Source: Macrothele yani (Eukaryota > Arthropoda > Arachnida > Araneae > Macrothelidae). Taken from it: DNA of 64,000 nucleotides. The translations under genes and the position numbers were made by a program. The notes beneath the pieces were generated by a model. That model searched no databases. It was given only the letters and a program-made list of their open reading frames with translations, and was not told the DNA's origin. Position 1 is the first letter of the stretch; each line of letters starts with the position of its first letter. The stretch spans positions 82,869,127 to 82,933,126 of the forward strand of contig CM077023.1 in the NCBI GenBank assembly GCA_039090855.1, written 5' to 3'. Below, piece by piece: positions 21,479 through 32,591 of this stretch.

Positions 21479-22675
21479 CAGGGGATGGACAACGAAACTG
21501 AAGCACACGGGTTTAGGACACAACAATTTATTAGTACGATGTATAGCCTATTCTGGAGGCCAATACAGCTACAATTCGTTGTGGAAAGGACCGCTACAAG
21601 TCCTGTACAGTAACCAGAGGGATTTGAAGCCCTTCCTCTTGAAGAAAAGTGGATAGTTCACGACGTAATGCTATTGGAGAAAAACGTTTCCTGACTCGGT
21701 CTTACGGAACACCCCTGAGTGGCTGAATAATATTCAAGTCAGGTGACTGTGCAGGCCGTGACAGATGTTCAACCTCACTTTCACGCTCAGTAAACCACTG
21801 TTCCACCAGTTTGGCTCTGTGTATCGATGCATTATCATCCTGATACACGGCACCACCGTCAGGGTACAATGTTTGAAACACTGGGTGTACCTGGTTCTCT
21901 AGAATTGTCCAATAGTCCTTGGCAGTGATGTGCCCCTCAAGAACAATTATAGCGGGCCGACAGACTGCCACGATATTGCTGCGCAAACCATCATCGATCC
22001 GCCTCCGTGCTTCACTGTGGGAAATAAACAGTCCGGGTGGTAAGCCTATGAGGAATGTCTCCACACGTAAACTCTCTCGGTTGTGGGAATGATAGTGAAG
22101 GACATTCATCGGAGAACAATACTCATTTCACGTTGTCCAACGTCCACGATTTGCGCTGCCGGCACCATTGTAACCGATGTTTGGTATTCACACTGGTTAT
22201 CCAGGGTTTGGCGATAACAACACGACCGTGAATGTTGACCCGGTGAAGCTGTCGACGAGTAGTTATGATGAAAACAGGTGAGTCGCTGTGCGTATTCAAC
22301 TCTGCTGTGAGTTGGACGGCTGTGGTTTTATGTTTTTTTGCTGCCATCCTTGTTAGCACCCGGACATCCCTGTCAGACAGCTTCCTCTTACCTCGACAGT
22401 CACTTGGACACAGATGCATCGGCGAGACGCGCATCAACAATCTGTCCTCTTTGAAACTCGGATGTGTCTCAAATTATGTTGTGTGGATCGCACTTTTTGA
22501 CGTCTAGCTGTGCTACTGCTCTGGTAATGCAACTTTCACACTCCACTCTCTTTGATCGACTGCGAAATAGATGCCGAATGGCCACCAGGTAGCGCGTATA
22601 TTTGCATATATGCTATTTGCGCAGGTGTATATATGCAATTTGCGCAGGTATTTCAGCTTCGTTGTCCACCCCTTG
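21479..22675 (-). mobile_element. Tc1-like element D
   Basis: The ends carry GGGATGGACAACGAAACTGAA (left, trimmed) and its inverse with two differences at the right, flanked by TA on both sides. Length about 1.2 kb, typical for the family. Confidence 0.85.
21702..22440 (-). pseudogene. Tc1-like transposase D, inactivated
   Basis: The N-terminal half (KRKLSDRDVRVLTRMAAKKHKT, then HRLQWCRQR) is in one frame. The C-terminal half (VYQDDNASIHRAKLVEQW, then RPAQSPDLNIIQPL) is in another. The third catalytic residue is lost: NIIQPL replaces the NPIEHLW type. The first catalytic block is frameshifted near 22110. Dead copy. Confidence 0.85.
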
Positions 22676-24102
22676 TAGGTCTCTTAGCTACAGAAAGTTT
22701 TCACGTTGTGGTGATTTCCAAGTAAAATCTTTTGTACCGTACATTTCGAAAGTGGAACCCATTTCTTACCGGTATCAAGGTGATTCAAAATCTTTGCGCT
22801 GTGATTTATGTCTTGACAGATTGCTATATGATAAAACGTATTGCGGAGTCGTTGTTCTTGTTTTTTTTTTTTTTGTTTTTTTCTTTTATCGAAGAGTTAC
22901 TATTTTCTTGATAAGATTCTTTGGCGATTTGAACTGCTATTTTTGCAGACAAGTTATTGGCTAATCACAAATACTCGTTTCTGAAAAACGTTCTCGACCC
23001 TGACGCATGCTAAAGGCCAGCTCTGAAGAAATGAATGTGTTAGTTAATGAATTAATGCGTTACAGCCACAATTCGCGAAATCCTTGTACATTTTCCTAAA
23101 CTTTAACATTTTTTTTTTTGGCAACAGTGAAATACTTTTTTACGTATGAGCTTTTCCCAATCTTGTACGCTACATTTACCTTATATTTCGACTCTTGATA
23201 TCAAGCTGACCAAAAACTTTATAATGAAGGACAAAATCTTAGAAGTATAACTTAGGGAAAGGTGCACGCATCATTGTAAGGAGCTAGGCGGAAACAAACT
23301 TAATAACTACGTATCAAATATAAAACATGCTGTAAAATTCAAGAAGATTCTATTAAACCGCACTTTTAAATCTCAGGTGAAGCAAAAGTTAAAAAAAGCT
23401 ATGTCCAGACTGAAAAACAACCTCATAAAAATGTAATTTAATTTTTCCCATAAAGTTATGCAGTTCAAAGCAGAAAAGTTTCAAATTTTAGTTGATATGG
23501 TGAGTATGTATATCAGCGGTAAAACCACTGTAAAGGTTGCCAACATACTAAACTATTAATGTAAAATACGTTTATATTAGATCTTGCATTCAATACATTG
23601 GGTGCATTAAGTGTTTGGTCACAAATTATGAAGTGGACATAGGCATTTTTCAAGAAATGTGTGAAATACCTTTCTCTTTTGATGTCTAGGTAAAGTGGAG
23701 ATCATTGGAAGGATAGACGCTGGTCATTTTCATGTTAACGTGGCCTGGAGACTGTCTGGGTCTCTGAAGCAGTCTTGCGTCTTTAGAGAAAATTTTACGA
23801 CATTGCTGGGGTCACGAAAAGACAAGTATGGGGTGTCCCAAGAATTAAAGCGTTTACGATGACGTTTTTCCAAATTTCAGCGTTCAAGGAAATAATTTTA
23901 AGGTAAGAGATATCCGAAAGAAGTGTAACTTTTTTTTTGTTTTTTAGCAAGATGGCCAGTAATATATGCTCTTTTAATTTCTCCTGCAAAATGCCTGGTT
24001 GTATTTGTCTCAGGAGCATGTGCATGATTTTTATGAACAGTTAGTAAATCTTCTTTTTACAAGGTTCATCCTTGAAGCGCATTTATCTTGAAAAAAACGT
24101 GG
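22676..24102. other. No gene recognised (1.4 kb)
   Basis: AT-rich with several T and A tracts. No protein or repeat match. Confidence 0.4.
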
Positions 24103-24110
24103 TTCACGAT

Positions 24111-24324
24111 TTTTTTATTGTAGGTTTAACGGCCACCGTGAGCAACTCAATGGGCTATAAGCAGTGGCTCGTCCCTAATTTAGGGTCACTGGTTCCAGGG
24201 AAGGGAGAGAACCGGTGCCGTAAGACAAACACAACACCCATGCCTCACCGGGACTCGAACCCGGACCCCTTTCGGACGAATGATCAGAAGCCATCGCTTA
24301 GACCGCTGCGCCATCGGGACGGCA
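24111..24324 (-). repeat. SINE alpha, full-length copy
   Basis: The T tract at the left marks the 3' tail. The tRNA-like head lies at the right, where the reverse complement reads GATGGCGCAGCGGTCTAAGC and GGGTTCGAGTCCCGG. The 8-bp repeat ttcacgat flanks it (24103-24110, 24325-24332). About 214 bp long. Confidence 0.9.
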
Positions 24325-24332
24325 TTCACGAT

Positions 24333-25344
24333 ATCATCTTTTCAACATCAGAAAGAGAGATACCTATGGTGATGATGGATTCATAGTCTGTAAATGCATC
24401 AATATCAATAGCCTGACTATCTCGCTCTAAATAGAAGATCCCCGACTACACAGAGATGTCTCGATCAGATTCACTAACTTCTGTGTCATGAATTTGCGGG
24501 TGCAGTGTATTTGGGATCCATTTAAAAATGGGCAATAAATAATACACGCATGTATAGATCTCACCACATGGACCAAAAACTTGAAATTACTGGAAGTTCC
24601 GAACTTGAAATCTTTTTCTGAGTCTTGAAAATCATAAAAAAGTATATTAGTTTGGGGTATAAGAACACAGCCCAGTTCCAGTTGATCATTCCACCTAAGG
24701 AGGCTGAAGAGAAAACCAATGAGTCGGAGTCATTTGGCCGATGGCAAAGCAGAACTCGCTTTTACTTGAACAAAAATTTTGCTGAAGCAAAATTTTTTTG
24801 TACATGACAACCCCATGTTGCTGTCATGTGTGGCATTGTTGCTCAGCAGAGCGCACTTGGATGCTAATTAGTACTGAAGGCAAGATCAGTCTAAATGGTA
24901 CAAGGTATAGTCTTAGTGCATAGTATAAGGTAAATGTGTTTGTGTGTTTAGAAAGCGCGTTTGACCAAGAAAACATATTAGATGGTGGAACTAGTGGGCG
25001 AGTGAATTCGTGTTTGAATGTAGTAGCTGCTTTAGGATGTTTTCGTAGGACTGATAGGTTCTCGAAAAGGTCCCTAATGGCTGTGTATGAAGATGCAATT
25101 GTTTCTGCTTTAATGTACAGTAGTGAAACTCATAGGTACTACAGGAGTTGTTTGTGTGCTGGACAGATCCGTTACTTACGTTTTTGTTTTTTGTTTTTTT
25201 TTTCAATATTCGTTCTGATCATGTGCAAAACGAAGATACGCAGTGTGAAGCAAAATGTTGTTAGCAGAGTGCAGACAGATTTTCTGAGGTAGTTTGATCA
25301 TGGTGAAACAAGTTAGTAAAATCATGCAATGCATTAATTATGGT
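24333..25344. other. Mostly unclassified sequence
   Basis: Apart from a weak LINE-like stretch at 24950-25150, nothing is recognised. The last ~40 bases before 25345 match sequence beyond 61694, so family 2 homology extends past its inverted ends. Confidence 0.3.
24950..25150 (+). pseudogene. Possible LINE reverse transcriptase C-terminal fragment
   Basis: The translation has a pattern of the type GRVNSCLNVVAALGCFRRTD followed by KRSLMAVYEDAIVSALMYSSET, recalling the thumb region of LINE reverse transcriptases (a segment ending in LLYGSETW). Only the pattern agrees, and identity to the RTE element here is low. It could be chance. Confidence 0.25.
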
Positions 25345-25742
25345 ACGCTTTCCAACATACCAGAAATCATTACTCAAGTTATTACTCGAGTTATGAGGAT
25401 AATGACTGTGCCCTGACATTTGATCCCATTTCGATGATATTAAACAGAACCGGTTCAGTATACCTCCGGAACAACTGATGAAATTTCATCGAAATCGAAC
25501 CATTTTTACGCAAGTTATGACGCATAAGGAAGATAGAATGGATCCCGCTCCCATGTCCTGAGCTTTGGCCCCATTTCACCCATTTTCAATAGGGTTCGTC
25601 CCCATGTGGTCGTCTACCACATACTAAAATTTCATCGAAATCGAACCATTTTTACGCAAGTTATCGTGCGGACGGACAGACAGACAGACAGACAGACAAA
25701 GATGGAGCATATACGCTTCTTCAACCTACATTTGGAATGCGT
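25345..25742 (-). mobile_element. Array element, family 2, short copy
   Basis: Bounded by ACGCTTTCCAAC (25345-25356) and its diverged inverse ending at 25742. On the - strand it has a hairpin start, a GTCT/GTCC tract and about two ~146-bp units with CGATTTCGATGAAATTT. The full array is at 60690-61694. Confidence 0.75.
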
Positions 25743-25839
25743 AAAAAATTAGTTATGATGTGCTGAGAATATCATTTTTCCAGCACAAGTGGTAGGAAAC
25801 AATTATGGAAATCATGGGAGGAGAACATTCAGGAATAAC

Positions 25840-27992
25840 TACACGAAAAACAAAAAAGATGACACCGAATTTTCTGGTGTAATAAGCCCGTCTTTTGAAT
25901 CCGTTCTGACGCAAATTAAATTTATCAAAGCTATTCAAAGTCAATGGAACCGGTATGGAAAACAATAGTATCTGATAGAAGTTTTTCAATCGGATTTTTA
26001 ATCCCTCAGATATTGCTGTGAACGGAATCGTGAGTTAAGTTTTCAGGAGCTCAGATTTTGTTGCAAATACATAAGCAGATATTAACACTGACGCCCCTGG
26101 TGGCCAAACCATTCTTTACTAAACATTAGAAATTATATGAAAAAGATTTTCCATCAGGTGTTGCATGCGATACAGGTATAATTTTTCAAATCGGAGTTTT
26201 AGAAGCAGAAATAACGCAGAAAACTCAATCTACATTTGCGCCCCTAGCGGAAAGTTTATGATTTACTTGAAAATTTTGAATTTACATAAAAAACATTTCG
26301 CATCGCAGACACTATCCAACAAAGAAAGAATTTTTCAAATCGGACTCCTATAAGTAGAGATATTGACAAATATAAGATATATATCTACGCCCCCTGGCGT
26401 AGAAATCATGTATTATTTTAAGAAGAAAATGTTACTAAAAGGTTTATCGACGTAATTAGTATCGATCCACTAACAAATTTTTTTCAATCGAGATTTTAGG
26501 AGCTCAGATTTTGCTGCAAATTCATCAGAAGCGGAAATTAAGACTTACGCCCCCTGGGGGCCAAACCATTTTTACAAAAACTAGAAATTACGTGGAAAGG
26601 ATTTCCCATCAGGAGCTGCATCCGGTGCAGAAAGAATTTTCAAATCGGAGATTTAGAAGCAGAGATATAGGGAGAAACGCAATTTACCTTTACGTCCCCT
26701 AGCAGAACGTCTGTAAATGACTTGAAAATTTTGAAATTATATGAAAAACATGTCAGACTGGAAACACTATCCAAAAAAGAAGGAATTTTTCAAATCGGAT
26801 TCTTAGAAGTAGAGATATTGACAAAAATAGGATATACATCTACGCCCGATGGCGTAGAAACCATGCATTATTTTAAGAAGAAAATGTTCCTAAAATGTTT
26901 GTCGAGATGAGTAGTATCGGTCTACAAACGACGTTTTTTTTAATCGGGAATTTAGAAGCTCATATTTTACTGCAAATACATCATAAGCGGATATTAAGAT
27001 TTACGCCCCCTGATTGCCAAACCATTTTTTTTAATAAACATTAGAAATTATTTGCAAAGGATTTCCCATTAGGAGCTGTATCCGCTGCAGAAAGAATTTT
27101 TCAAATCGGAGATTTAGAAGCAGAGATATAGGGGAAGCGCAATTTATCTTTACGCCCCCTAACGGAAAGTCTATGAATTACTTGAAAATTTTGAAATTAT
27201 ATGAAAAACATGTCACGCTGAAAACACTATCCAACAAAGAAGGAATTTTTCAAATCGGACTTCTAGAAGTAGAGATATTGACAAAAATAAGATATATATC
27301 TGCGCCCCTTAGCGGAGAAATCATACAATATTTTTAAAAGAAAATATTCCGAAAAGGTTTATTGACGTGGGTGGTATCGGTCCACGAAAGAATTTTTATA
27401 ATAGAGATTTTAGAAGCTCAGATTTTATGGCAAATACATCAGAAGCAAAAATTATCACTTACGCTCCCTGGTGGCCAAAGTATTCTTTACCAAAAATTAG
27501 AAATTATATGCAAAAGATTTTACATCAGGAGCTGTATCTGCTGAAGGAAACATTTTTCAAATCGGAGTTTTAGAAGAAGAGATATCGGGGAAAACTTAAT
27601 TTACTTTTAGGCCCCCTAGCGAAAAATCTATGCGTAATTTGGAAAAGCAACCTAAAATACTCTTCGACATAATATACCTAAAATACTCTTCGACATAAAT
27701 GGAATCGAAAGATAAAATAATTTTTTCAATCGGATGTTTAGAAGAAATATGTGGAATAAAACGTATTTTTAAATTCGACATCATCTGCATTTACGCCCTC
27801 TAGCGGCGAAATTGTACATCGTAAAAAAAACAAAAGAAATGAAAGATCATCATTCGCATATTTCAAGCTTCCTAATGCAAAAAGAATTTTTCAAATCGGA
27901 CTAATAGTTGCAGAGATATCGTATCTACAGACGGACGGACGGACGGACAAACCGATAACATAAGCACGATCTTTTTTTACCAAAAGACGTGA
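25840..27992 (-). mobile_element. Array element, family 1, copy 3 (inverted)
   Basis: Reverse-oriented copy of the elements at 809-4610. The right end has CAAAAGACGT and a GACGGACGGACG tract, and the left end has CCCGTCTTTTG. About twelve cores of the type CGCCCCCTGGTGGCC or CGCCCCTAGCGG lie near 26095, 26243, 26393, 26549, 26697, 26847, 27004, 27155, 27306, 27462, 27615 and 27795. Monomers are ~150 bp. No coding capacity. Confidence 0.8.
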
Positions 27993-28024
27993 TAGAAAGT
28001 AATGAGTATGAAATCCAAAAGGTC

Positions 28025-28235
28025 TTTTTTCTTTTTTTATTGGAGGTTTAACGACCACTGTGAGCAACTCAATGGGCTATAAGCAGTCGCCCGTCCCTAA
28101 TTTCGGGTCACTGGTTCCAGGGAAGGGAGAGAGCCAGTGCCGTAAAACAAGCACAACATCCATGTCTCACCAGAATTCGAACCCGGAATCCCTATCGGAC
28201 GAATGATCAGAAGACACTGCGCCACAGGGGAAGCG
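28025..28235 (-). repeat. SINE alpha copy
   Basis: The same sequence order as 24111-24324: TTGGAGGTTTAACGACCACT at the tail and a tRNA-like head at the right. The 7-bp flank aaaggtc occurs on both sides (28018-28024, 28236-28242). Confidence 0.85.
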
Positions 28236-28516
28236 AAAGGTCCTGTGTGAGACGTTTAACGCAAGTCAATGAAGCTCGTGTTGTTGTCAATATCGCTGTA
28301 AACGGATTCATTTGATAGGTCTAAATAAAATCTGACATCAGTAAGTTTTATTTAGCAGATGATCTTGCTTTGAAACCTCTGGTACTCAAACAACAGCACG
28401 TATGTGTGTTAAAAATATTTCAAATTATTCAAGATCTATATAGTATTAAGTTTTATTGAACATATCTAGGATATTTCCTGGAAACTTGTTGAGAATTCAA
28501 CTGTTCTTCCAGAAGC

Positions 28517-28696
28517 TGTAACGTACCAGGAGATGTAACGTACCTGTCAGAAGGACGCACACGACATAAAGGCAGATAGGAATCAGAATAAAACGTCCGC
28601 GTAGCTCAATTGGTAGAGCGACTTATTCCGGAATGAGGGGATCCGGGTTCGAATCCTGGCGTGGACAGAAATGACGGAGAAATTTACTTCGTTATA
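28517..28696 (+). repeat. Left LTR of the TRIM
   Basis: Order: TGTAACG end, a duplicated ACGTACC string, a TATA-like CATAAAGG (~28565), AATAAA (~28587), then the tRNA-like segment 28595-28667, then GACGGAGAAATTTACTTCG and the CGTTATA end. The first and last seven bases are inverse to each other except for one base. Confidence 0.9.
28595..28667 (+). tRNA. tRNA-like sequence inside the left LTR
   Basis: 73 nt. The acceptor stem GTCCGCG pairs with CGTGGAC, the D arm GCTC pairs with GAGC, and the T arm CCGGG/CCTGG closes on TTCGAAT, followed by a discriminator A. Both internal Pol III boxes look intact (TAGCTCAATTGG, GGTTCGAATCC). The anticodon stem does not pair in the standard register. CTTAT/ATGAG pairs, but leaves a 6-base loop. 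Probably not a working tRNA but a tRNA-derived promoter or structural module. Confidence 0.55.
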
Positions 28697-28697
28697 A

Positions 28698-28709
28698 TGG
28701 CGCCCGAAC
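28698..28709 (+). promoter_or_regulatory. Primer-binding site
   Basis: TGGCGCCCGAAC begins one base after the LTR. It matches the first 12 bases of the classical tRNA-Lys3 primer-binding site. Confidence 0.85.
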
Positions 28710-28808
28710 TATCCGGATGACCCGACCGTTCAAAATCTCGCAATGGTGTGATGTTATTTCCACACCGCGAGATAGGAAAAATAAGAGAATCCCTTCTCCA
28801 GCACTTCG

Positions 28809-28843
28809 AAAAAAAAAAAAAAAAAAAAAGGGGGGGGAGATGA
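28809..28843 (+). promoter_or_regulatory. Polypurine tract
   Basis: A run of A, then a run of G, then AGATGA, ending at the right LTR. This is the expected plus-strand primer position. Confidence 0.8.
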
Positions 28844-29023
28844 TGTAACGTACCAGGAGATGTGACGTACCTGTCAGAAGGACGCACACGACATAAAGGC
28901 AGATAGGAATCAGAATAAAACGTCCGTGTAGCTCAATTGGTAGAGCGACTTATTCCGGAATGAGGGGATCCGGGTTCGAATCCTGGCGTGGACAGAAATG
29001 ACGGAGAAATTTACTTCGTTATA
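28844..29023 (+). repeat. Right LTR of the TRIM
   Basis: 180 bp, two substitutions relative to the left LTR (A/G near the second GTRACG and C/T in the tRNA-like acceptor stem). Contains the tRNA-like sequence at 28922-28994. Confidence 0.9.
28922..28994 (+). tRNA. tRNA-like sequence inside the right LTR
   Basis: Identical to 28595-28667 except GTCCGTG for GTCCGCG in the acceptor stem, which turns a C-G pair into T-G. The same caveats about the anticodon arm apply. Confidence 0.5.
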
Positions 29024-29027
29024 AAGC

Positions 29028-29430
29028 ATCCGTGATTTTCTAGAACTGCTTTTGTAAAAATGGTGCTTACTGTTTACATTTTTGGACATCGTTGGTAACA
29101 CCAGAAGGAGTTGTGAAACCTACATTGCCTACAAGAGTGATCGCACACTATATTAAGATGGGTTTTCATTTGTTTACTTAGACGCTTGAAATAAATGCGG
29201 CAATGTGCTATGCAACTCTTTCGTTTACGGACTATTTGGTTCAATGCGGAACAGTAATCAAAACACAACTTACATAATATGATCAGAGTTTTATTGCAAT
29301 CTACGAAAAAATGTTTTTAAATTGTAAAGCCTGAGATTCTGACCAGTGTGAACGTTACTTTAGACACTCACAGCTCATATAAGTTTCTAATGTAACTTCC
29401 ACACTCGGTATAATCTAAGGCTTTTCAGTT
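29028..29430. other. No feature recognised
   Basis: Sequence between the TRIM and the piggyBac-type MITE without a match. Confidence 0.4.
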
Positions 29431-29434
29431 TTAA

Positions 29435-30041
29435 CCCTTTAACAGGCTGGAACGAATTAACTCGGGGTTAACAAAATGGGCTTAATCAACTCGAACGAAT
29501 ATATTCGTTCATAGAAGTGGGCTGAAAGCGACTCGGATGTATTCATTCAGAGTATGTCTGGTGGTCCCAAAGCTGTGCTCATACCAGTTATTTTAAAAGC
29601 TAGAGCATAAAAAAAGTTGTTTTCGCCCTTAGATTTGTTATTGAGACTGGTCATTTAGCTTATTATTGACACGAATCTTCACTAACAAATTAACTGATAA
29701 AGGGCTATGGCAATGGAGACGAATTTAAGGAATGAGAGAGAACATGTTTGAGGTACTTATTTTTACTTAGTTGCACGATGCCTTTCCATTTCATAATTTT
29801 AGTCAGGGGACTGGCCTTTCCATATCATAATTTTAGTCATGGAACAGGGAATTCAAAACTAGAAGGGAGAGCTTATCAACTGTGATAGGTTTCTTTTTGG
29901 TGCTGCGGAGATCAGAGGTGGTAAAGATTAATTGTTTTGCCATAGCTTTCATAAAACCCTGTCGCTATGTGAACATTTCTCTTTGGAGAGAACAAACGTT
30001 TTGGGCACCGTTTAATTCAAGTACGTCTGCCACTTAAAGGG
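29435..30041. mobile_element. piggyBac-type non-autonomous element (MITE)
   Basis: TTAA occurs on both sides (29431-29434, 30042-30045). The element starts CCCTTTAACAGGC and ends with the inverse of CCCTTTAAGTGGC. TTAA duplication and CCCTTT ends are the hallmarks of piggyBac elements. 607 bp, non-coding. Confidence 0.8.
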
Positions 30042-30045
30042 TTAA

Positions 30046-30661
30046 TTCGGTTCAAACTCCATTTGTCGAATAGTTTTGATCAGGTTCTGTTTGTTAAGTC
30101 GGCTCACTGTGGAAATGTTTAAGTTTTCACATGCATTCGGCTGATAGCTTATAAAAAGAATATTTCGCTACGTATTTTGCTGACCGTAATCTTTTGCCTA
30201 AGCTTTTTGTTTCAATCTGACGTTTTGGGAACATGGGATAAGACAAGCTGTTAAGACGAAATGTTGATATTGATACTTATTTCGATGAAACGAAAGAAAA
30301 TTTGAAATATTTATACAAGATATTTAAAGTTAAGTAAGGAAGATGTCAAGGAGGGTTTTTTTTTTTCTGTTTTCCCCAAATCTCCCTTATTCCTATAGAA
30401 ACATAATTCTTTTCTTAGCGTGTCCCCTACGGTTTTTTTTACTTATTTCTTCTATAATTAAGTGAGCCACCCACATTAATGTGAAACAAAGAGAATTTAC
30501 AGGTTCTAAATTTAAGATGTCTAGTTGTAGCGAAGGTGAGATAGGATTTGCGAAATGAATAAAAAAGTAAGTCTTGTCAGCATATCTACTCCGAGCATAA
30601 TGATCCTACCCATGAGGACATCAGGAAGCAGCTTTCATTTCATACGGAAAATGCATATACA
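30046..30661. other. No feature recognised
   Basis: AT-rich. No match found. Confidence 0.4.
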
Positions 30662-31010
30662 GTTGTGACGTATATTCTAAATTAACTTTCATTTTTAGTT
30701 CCTTTTCCTATGTACATTTGAGTTTGTTTTCCTTTGTACTTCCAAACTTAATGTTATGTCTTTTCCCTCAAACGAGAATGAGGTTGGCAACACATCTGAC
30801 GTCAGAGAGAAAGTGACGTATGACTGTGATAAGAATGATAGATAAAAAGGACGACACGACAGTTATTCATGTGGATGTGTGGGTGCAGACGTTGAAGTAG
30901 ATAAATGTAATCTGATATCAGCTGTCTTATATTGTGGAGATCTACTGAAATTCGTGCTGGACCAATAAAAGGTTATCGTAAGTTTGACTTCTGTTTATGC
31001 TTCGTCTGGC
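30662..31010 (+). repeat. LTR-like repeat, copy 1
   Basis: The first ~230 bp match 40919-41137 in the same orientation: TGTGACGTATATTCT, GAATGAGGTTGGCAAC, GACGTCAGAGAGAAAGTGACG, GATAAAAAGGACGA. A TATA-like GATAAAAAGG and, ~130 bp later, ACCAATAAAAGG suggest an LTR with promoter and poly-A signal. I could not fix the 3' end or a target duplication. Confidence 0.45.
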
Positions 31011-31127
31011 CGTAAAAGCTTAATAAGGAACTATTGCATCTTATTCTTATTTATTTCAACATTCCGTAGTCATGGTTTAGACATAATGTAAAACCAATCT
31101 TGCTCAGGAAAAAGACATTACGTTATA

Positions 31128-32198
31128 CAGTGCCCTAGCATTAATATCCGGAAACCTGCACGCCTACAAATAATCTTTACTTACATAAAATTTAATATTG
31201 TGCGCTGAAACTTTTGACATTTAGTTTTCGGTGGAATGATCTTCAGTTTTTTGTAAATGTCCGCCGATATGTTCCTCCATTGCGCTTTTAAAGCAGTGAC
31301 TAGTTCAGCTTTGGTTGTTGGTCGATCTCTTCTTCCAAGAATCCGAGGATCCAATTCATCCCAAGGATTTTCTGAAGGATTTAGGTCAGGAGACTGGGCT
31401 GGCCAGTCCAGCTTTTTGATACCCATGTCCTCAAAACAATATGTAACAACGCGAGAAGTATGACATGGTGCGTTGTACTGTTGATAGAGGTATGGGCATT
31501 CCCCAAAGTACTGCCCCAAATTCGGTAGTGCGTACATCTCCAGGACGTTTAGGTACAGCTTAGTATTCAGGATTTCGTCGAAAACGATAAATGGTCCCAA
31601 GACGAACCACGAAAAACGGCACCATCAAGCAAACTACATTGTCGAGACAATGCAGTCTGTAAGGTTCCTTCCTTCCAGTATCTGCCACACCTAGAAAGCA
31701 CCATCAGCCTGGTAGACTCCCTATCGTGAATCGTCAGCCCAAAGCATAGTTTTCCATTAGTTTACTGTACAACATAGTCGTTTATTTGTTGGGCCACGCT
31801 AATCACCGTGTGGCATTAGTGGAAGTGAATAGCGATTTGTGGATGACTGCTTGAAGGTGGTAACCCATGTTGTGCATCGTCCTGTGAACTGTACCGGTGC
31901 TGTCATCTGTCACAATAGCATCATATAAGGTTTGCGTGATACTAAGACAATGTTGATTTGCGATCTGAGAAGACAGTCCTTTGCACAGCTCTCCTGTCAC
32001 GTTCTGTTAACTTCGGAGTTTTACCAGGCCTTTTCTTCGCGGATTCAACTCCGTTCCTCTTCAGTTTGCGTATTACATCATCAACCTCGACCTAGCAATT
32101 TTCAAGGCCGCTGAAAAGTAACTTACGGAGCAACTGCTTACGTGGAACCCAATTAGCAGTCCGCGCTGCATATCAGTTAACTCTCTCGATCGAGGCAT
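31128..32198 (-). pseudogene. Tc1-like element I with inactivated transposase
   Basis: The 3' terminal repeat starts CAGTGCCCTAGCATTAATAT at 31128 after TA. The other terminal repeat is not found. Transposase remnants on the - strand: MPRSRELTDMQRGLLIGFHV at the start, TGTVHRTMHNMGYHLQA, then YQQYNAPCHTSR (second Asp changed to Tyr) and WPAQSPDLNPSENPWDEL. Frameshifts and stops interrupt it. Confidence 0.85.
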
Positions 32199-32591
32199 TT
32201 CACCATTGCCTCTGTAACGTGGTGCTTGCGTAGGACCTAATTCCCTATCAATAAGGGGTCATGGGTGTACTGATAGCCACCGCAACCCCCGCAGCGCAGG
32301 TGGGCATCACGGCTAAGAGTGCCTCTAACCTAAATAGGTGGATTTTTCAAACTGTTTTGTTGAAATTTCATATGAAACTAGTTAAAGAAATAGCCAGGAA
32401 TTTTTGACGGCAGCTTTAAATGAAGTATTTAAAAAAAAAAAAGCAACTTTAGGTTGTTGTTTTTTCAGTAAATAAGTAAAATCATCAAGAAATTATTTTC
32501 GCATTAGTTTATAAAAACTGGGTAACGGGAAAGCCGCTATTTCAGAGGACCTGAGGCCCCTTTTCACAGCCATAGCAACAGTTTATATATA
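32199..32591. other. No feature recognised
   Basis: Spacer between two minus-strand Tc1 copies. Contains a short A tract at ~32430. Confidence 0.4.

Larger units (their letters stand above)
28517..29023 (+). mobile_element. Complete TRIM (miniature LTR retrotransposon) with tRNA-like LTRs
   Basis: Two 180-bp direct repeats (28517-28696 and 28844-29023) differ at two positions. Both start TGTAACG and end CGTTATA. One base after the left LTR is TGGCGCCCGAAC (28698-28709), the 12-base primer-binding site complementary to the 3' end of tRNA-Lys(UUU)-type primers. A polypurine tract (A run then G run, 28809-28840) precedes the right LTR. The 4-bp repeat aagc flanks the element (28513-28516, 29024-29027). 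The internal region is only 147 bp and codes for nothing, so it must use proteins from another element. Each LTR contains a 73-nt tRNA-like sequence. Confidence 0.92.

Noticed and set aside
24950..25150. Confident LINE call
   Set aside because: Only a loose residue pattern, with no conserved catalytic motif. Kept as a low-confidence pseudogene only.
28595..28994. Two functional tRNA genes in tandem
   Set aside because: Both sit at the same place inside LTRs and are duplicated with them. The anticodon stem does not pair in the standard register, and diverged relatives occur in two other LTRs.
30662..31130. Complete LTR ending near ATTGCA or CAACA at 31.0-31.1 kb
   Set aside because: No matching target duplication or second LTR could be found for either end, so only the shared segment is annotated.
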